A stretch of DNA of 7,865 nt. Origin: UBA5359 sp028699365 [NCBI: bacterium]. GTDB lineage: Bacteria; UBP13; UBA5359. The position numbers and the translations under genes are program-made. The DNA lies in the NCBI GenBank assembly GCA_028699365.1, contig JAQVUQ010000117.1, positions 1-7,865 of the forward strand, given 5' to 3'. Numbering within the stretch: the stretch's first letter is position 1; each line of letters begins with the position of its first letter. Shown here one piece after another: positions 5,548 to 7,865 of this stretch. A model generated the notes under the pieces. The model saw nothing but the letters and a program-made list of their open reading frames with translations, was not told the DNA's origin and searched no databases.

Positions 5548-7865
5548 TTATATAAACAGATTCACCCCGCCGGCTTCGGCCTTGTCCAGGTACGTGGCCA
5601 CGCCGCCCTCATCGACGCCGTCTATCAGTTCCTCCCGCTTGATACCCATGAGATCCATGGACATGGTGCAGGCCACCAGGCGCACACCGGAACGACGGGC
5701 CGACTCGATGAATTCCTCCAGGGAAGAAACATTCTTCTTGCGCATGATGCCCTTGATCATGGCCAGCCCCATGCCGCCCATGTGCATGTTGGAAAGCTTG
5801 AGCTTGCCGGCGCCGCGAGGCATCATCCAACCCATCATTCTCTCGATGACGTTCTTATGCACCTTGACCGGCTGCTGCCGGCGCAGGATATTGAGGCCCC
5901 AGAAGGTGAAGAACATGGTGACATCGCTGCCCATAGCCGCAGCTCCGTTGGCAATGACGAAGGCCGCCACCGCCTTGTCGAACTCGCCGCTGAAAACAAC
6001 AATCGTTTTATTTTTGCTCAAAGTGACCGGTCCTCCCTTTTGCACACCCACAGCGCCTTTGACTACAACGGCCCGGTAACGGTTATCCTCCGGCACCACC
6101 TCTACCAGCGTATTGCCGGTACTGCGGCACCACGGGCCTATATCCGCGGCAAAGCCGGGATCCGTGCTGAGCACCGTCACGGTCTCGCCCTCTGTGGCGC
6201 TTTTCATCTCCTCCGACAGACGCATGATCGGTCCCGGGCACTGCAATCCGCAGGCATCGATCACCCTGGCCGCAGGCTGATTCCCGGAAGCGATATCCTT
6301 CTTTACGGCACAGGCTGAGCCAGTATCATCGCACATTTCCCGGGGATGTTCAGAGACAGGGCCGCCTGATCCTCCGAACATGGTAAACGTCTTGTAGCCG
6401 CCGGTAAGATTACGGCACTTGAACCCCTTCTGAGACAGGATACGGCAGGCCAGATAGCCCCGCAGGCCCACCTGACAGAAGACCAGTATCTCCTTATCCT
6501 GCGGCAGTTCCGCCAGCCTGTCCCGCAGCTCCGGCAGAGGTATGTTCAGGGCACCGGGAATGGTCCCGGCCGCCGTTTCCTCCCGGTTGCGGACATCCAG
6601 CAGCAACTGATCCTCGCGGGGATTTATTATCTCCTCATAGTGACAGAGCCCGGCATCGCCGCGCAGATGGTTGCCGGCCACAAAGCCGGCGTAGTTCACC
6701 GGATCTTTGGCGGAACCGTAAGGCGGCGCATACGACAGTTCCAGATCCTCCAGATCATAGACACTAAGCCCCGCCCGGATGGCTACGGCCAGAACATCTA
6801 TGCGCTTGTCCACGCCCTCTGCTCCCACAGCCTGCGCCCCCAGTATCCTGCCGCCAGCAGGATCGAAAAGGAGTTTGAGGCTGATTGGAGAGGCATCAGG
6901 ATAATAGCCGGCATGATTGGCCGGATGGATATATATCTTCTGATAGGATTTTTTCAGGCGCCTCAGCGTTTTCTCGTTCAGACCGGTCATGCCCACCGCC
7001 AGATCGAAAACCTTGCATATGCCCGTGCCCTGTGTCCGGCTGTAGACGGAATCCCTTCCCAGAGCGTTGTCGGCAGCTATCCGTCCCTGCCTGTTGGCAG
7101 GACCGGCCAGAGGTATGAGAGTGGGGAACTCCCCGACGAAGTCACGGACTTCAACAGCATCGCCGACAGCCAGGATATCGGGATCACTGGTCCGCATATG
7201 ATCGTCTACCGCTATGCCGCCCCTCTCACCGATATCCAGGCCGGCCCGTGCCGCCAATCCGGTCTCCGGCCTGACTCCCGCAGCCATGATCACCAGTCCG
7301 CAATCCAGGCTCTCCCCGGTGCTCAAACGGGCACTCAGAACTTTTCCCTCGTCCTGCAGAGACGTCAGAGAAGTCTCCAGGCGCAAGTCCACCCCGTGCA
7401 GCCGCAACTGCTGATGCAGGGGGGAAGCCATCTCGGGGTCCACCGGCGCCATCACCTGTGCGGACAGCTCCAGCAGCGTCACTTCCACCCCTCTGGCAAC
7501 CAGAGCTTCGGCCATCTCCAGCCCGATATAGCCGCCTCCGACTACCAGTGCCCGGGACGGCTTCTCATCATCCAGCAACCGGATGATATCGTCCATATCC
7601 GCCAGAGAGCGCAGAGTACGCACCCTGCGGTCGTCGGCGCCGGGAACAGACAGGCGAATGGGCTCGGCCCCGGGGCTCAGAATAAGTTTATCGTAATGTA
7701 TGGCCTGCTCAACGCCGTCCGGCAGGTTCTTTACGGTAACTTCCTTGCGCGCGCGATCTATGGCCAGAGCCTCCGTCCTGGTGCGGACATCGATGCGCAG
7801 GTTGTCGTAAAGCAGCTTTGGCGTCTGCACCAGCAGGCGCTCCCTGTCCCGGATAACACCGCCGA
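5548..7865 (-). CDS. CoA-disulfide reductase-like / rhodanese / TusA / DsrE2 fusion (5' end outside window)
   Basis: This multidomain sulfur-transfer protein has 771 residues visible. The frame is open to the window edge, where it reads GGVIRDRERLLVQTPK, an internal flavoprotein stretch, so about 50 N-terminal residues are missing. These include the first FAD-binding motif and the redox cysteine of the CoA-disulfide reductase family. Visible modules: NAD-binding GGGYIG (109-114); FAD contact ILAVGDA (about 230-236); dimerisation domain with YAPPYGSAKDPVN (378-390); rhodanese (about 405-495) with FCQVGLRG, persulfide Cys463; TusA (about 533-592) with CGLQCPGP, Cys542; DsrE2 (about 618-771) with MFFTFWGLN, ACTMSMDLMGI (Cys732) and terminal NLFI. 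Known related fusions reduce polysulfide or CoA persulfide. Here sulfane sulfur could pass between flavin, rhodanese, TusA and DsrE2 within one chain. Exact substrate unknown. The stop is TAA at 5550-5548. Confidence 0.93.
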   Translation of the reverse strand, partial: GGVIRDRERLLVQTPKLLYDNLRIDVRTRTEALAIDRARKEVTVKNLPDGVEQAIHYDKLILSPGAEPIRLSVPGADDRRVRTLRSLADMDDIIRLLDDEKPSRALVVGGGYIGLEMAEALVARGVEVTLLELSAQVMAPVDPEMASPLHQQLRLHGVDLRLETSLTSLQDEGKVLSARLSTGESLDCGLVIMAAGVRPETGLAARAGLDIGERGGIAVDDHMRTSDPDILAVGDAVEVRDFVGEFPTLIPLAGPANRQGRIAADNALGRDSVYSRTQGTGICKVFDLAVGMTGLNEKTLRRLKKSYQKIYIHPANHAGYYPDASPISLKLLFDPAGGRILGAQAVGAEGVDKRIDVLAVAIRAGLSVYDLEDLELSYAPPYGSAKDPVNYAGFVAGNHLRGDAGLCHYEEIINPREDQLLLDVRNREETAAGTIPGALNIPLPELRDRLAELPQDKEILVFCQVGLRGYLACRILSQKGFKCRNLTGGYKTFTMFGGSGGPVSEHPREMCDDTGSACAVKKDIASGNQPAARVIDACGLQCPGPIMRLSEEMKSATEGETVTVLSTDPGFAADIGPWCRSTGNTLVEVVPEDNRYRAVVVKGAVGVQKGGPVTLSKNKTIVVFSGEFDKAVAAFVIANGAAAMGSDVTMFFTFWGLNILRRQQPVKVHKNVIERMMGWMMPRGAGKLKLSNMHMGGMGLAMIKGIMRKKNVSSLEEFIESARRSGVRLVACTMSMDLMGIKREELIDGVDEGGVATYLDKAEAGGVNLFI

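Noticed and set aside
7828-7830. GTG as a possible start of the sulfur-transfer fusion gene.
   Set aside because: The same frame stays open to the window edge and encodes GGVIRDRERLLVQTPK, a continuous flavoprotein sequence, so this GTG is an internal valine.
1-7865. CRISPR arrays, tRNA or rRNA genes, and insertion-sequence transposases.
   Set aside because: I saw no regularly spaced repeats, tRNA or rRNA landmarks, or transposase motifs on either strand.

Overview
This window looks like anaerobic, Gram-positive (Clostridia-type) chromosomal DNA. The grounds are strong GGAGG-type ribosome binding sites, TTG starts, a TPP riboswitch working through an intrinsic terminator, and oxygen-sensitive radical-SAM thiazole chemistry. 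That placement is an inference from gene content, since no taxonomic marker is present. Every gene that can be supported lies on the minus strand, so the region reads from base 7865 down to base 1.

Layout in the direction of transcription. (1) 7865-5548: the 3' part of a large fused sulfur-transfer protein with four modules in one chain: a CoA-disulfide-reductase-like flavoprotein, a rhodanese, a TusA-type sulfur carrier and a DsrE2-type domain. Its N-terminus lies outside the window. (2) 5547-5375: an intergenic strip with a perfect 27+27 bp inverted repeat and a tandem 10-bp duplication, resembling a REP/MITE-like element. (3) 5374-3860: a soluble histidine kinase with two PAS-like sensor regions and no response regulator next to it. 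(4) 3823-3633: a consensus sigma-A promoter, a TPP aptamer and an intrinsic terminator, with a visible alternative pairing between the aptamer's P1 stem and the terminator. (5) 3580-1: a thiazole-branch thiamine operon. Its order is a TenI/ThiE-family gene, a ThiH/HydG-family radical SAM gene, thiS, thiG and the start of thiC, which runs off the edge.

The operon would supply the thiazole half of thiamine. The radical SAM enzyme makes dehydroglycine from tyrosine, ThiS carries sulfur as a thiocarboxylate, and ThiG builds the ring from deoxyxylulose phosphate. The TenI-like protein would aromatise the product, and ThiC starts the pyrimidine half. Two members are not the textbook versions. The enzyme in the thiH position has the full C-terminal auxiliary-cluster motif (CX2CX22C) and overall sequence character of HydG, the [FeFe]-hydrogenase maturase. 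The 'thiE' gene lacks both Asp residues expected for Mg-pyrophosphate binding and looks like a TenI thiazole tautomerase. No thiF is present to activate ThiS. The HydG-like gene under TPP control is the most interesting feature of the window.
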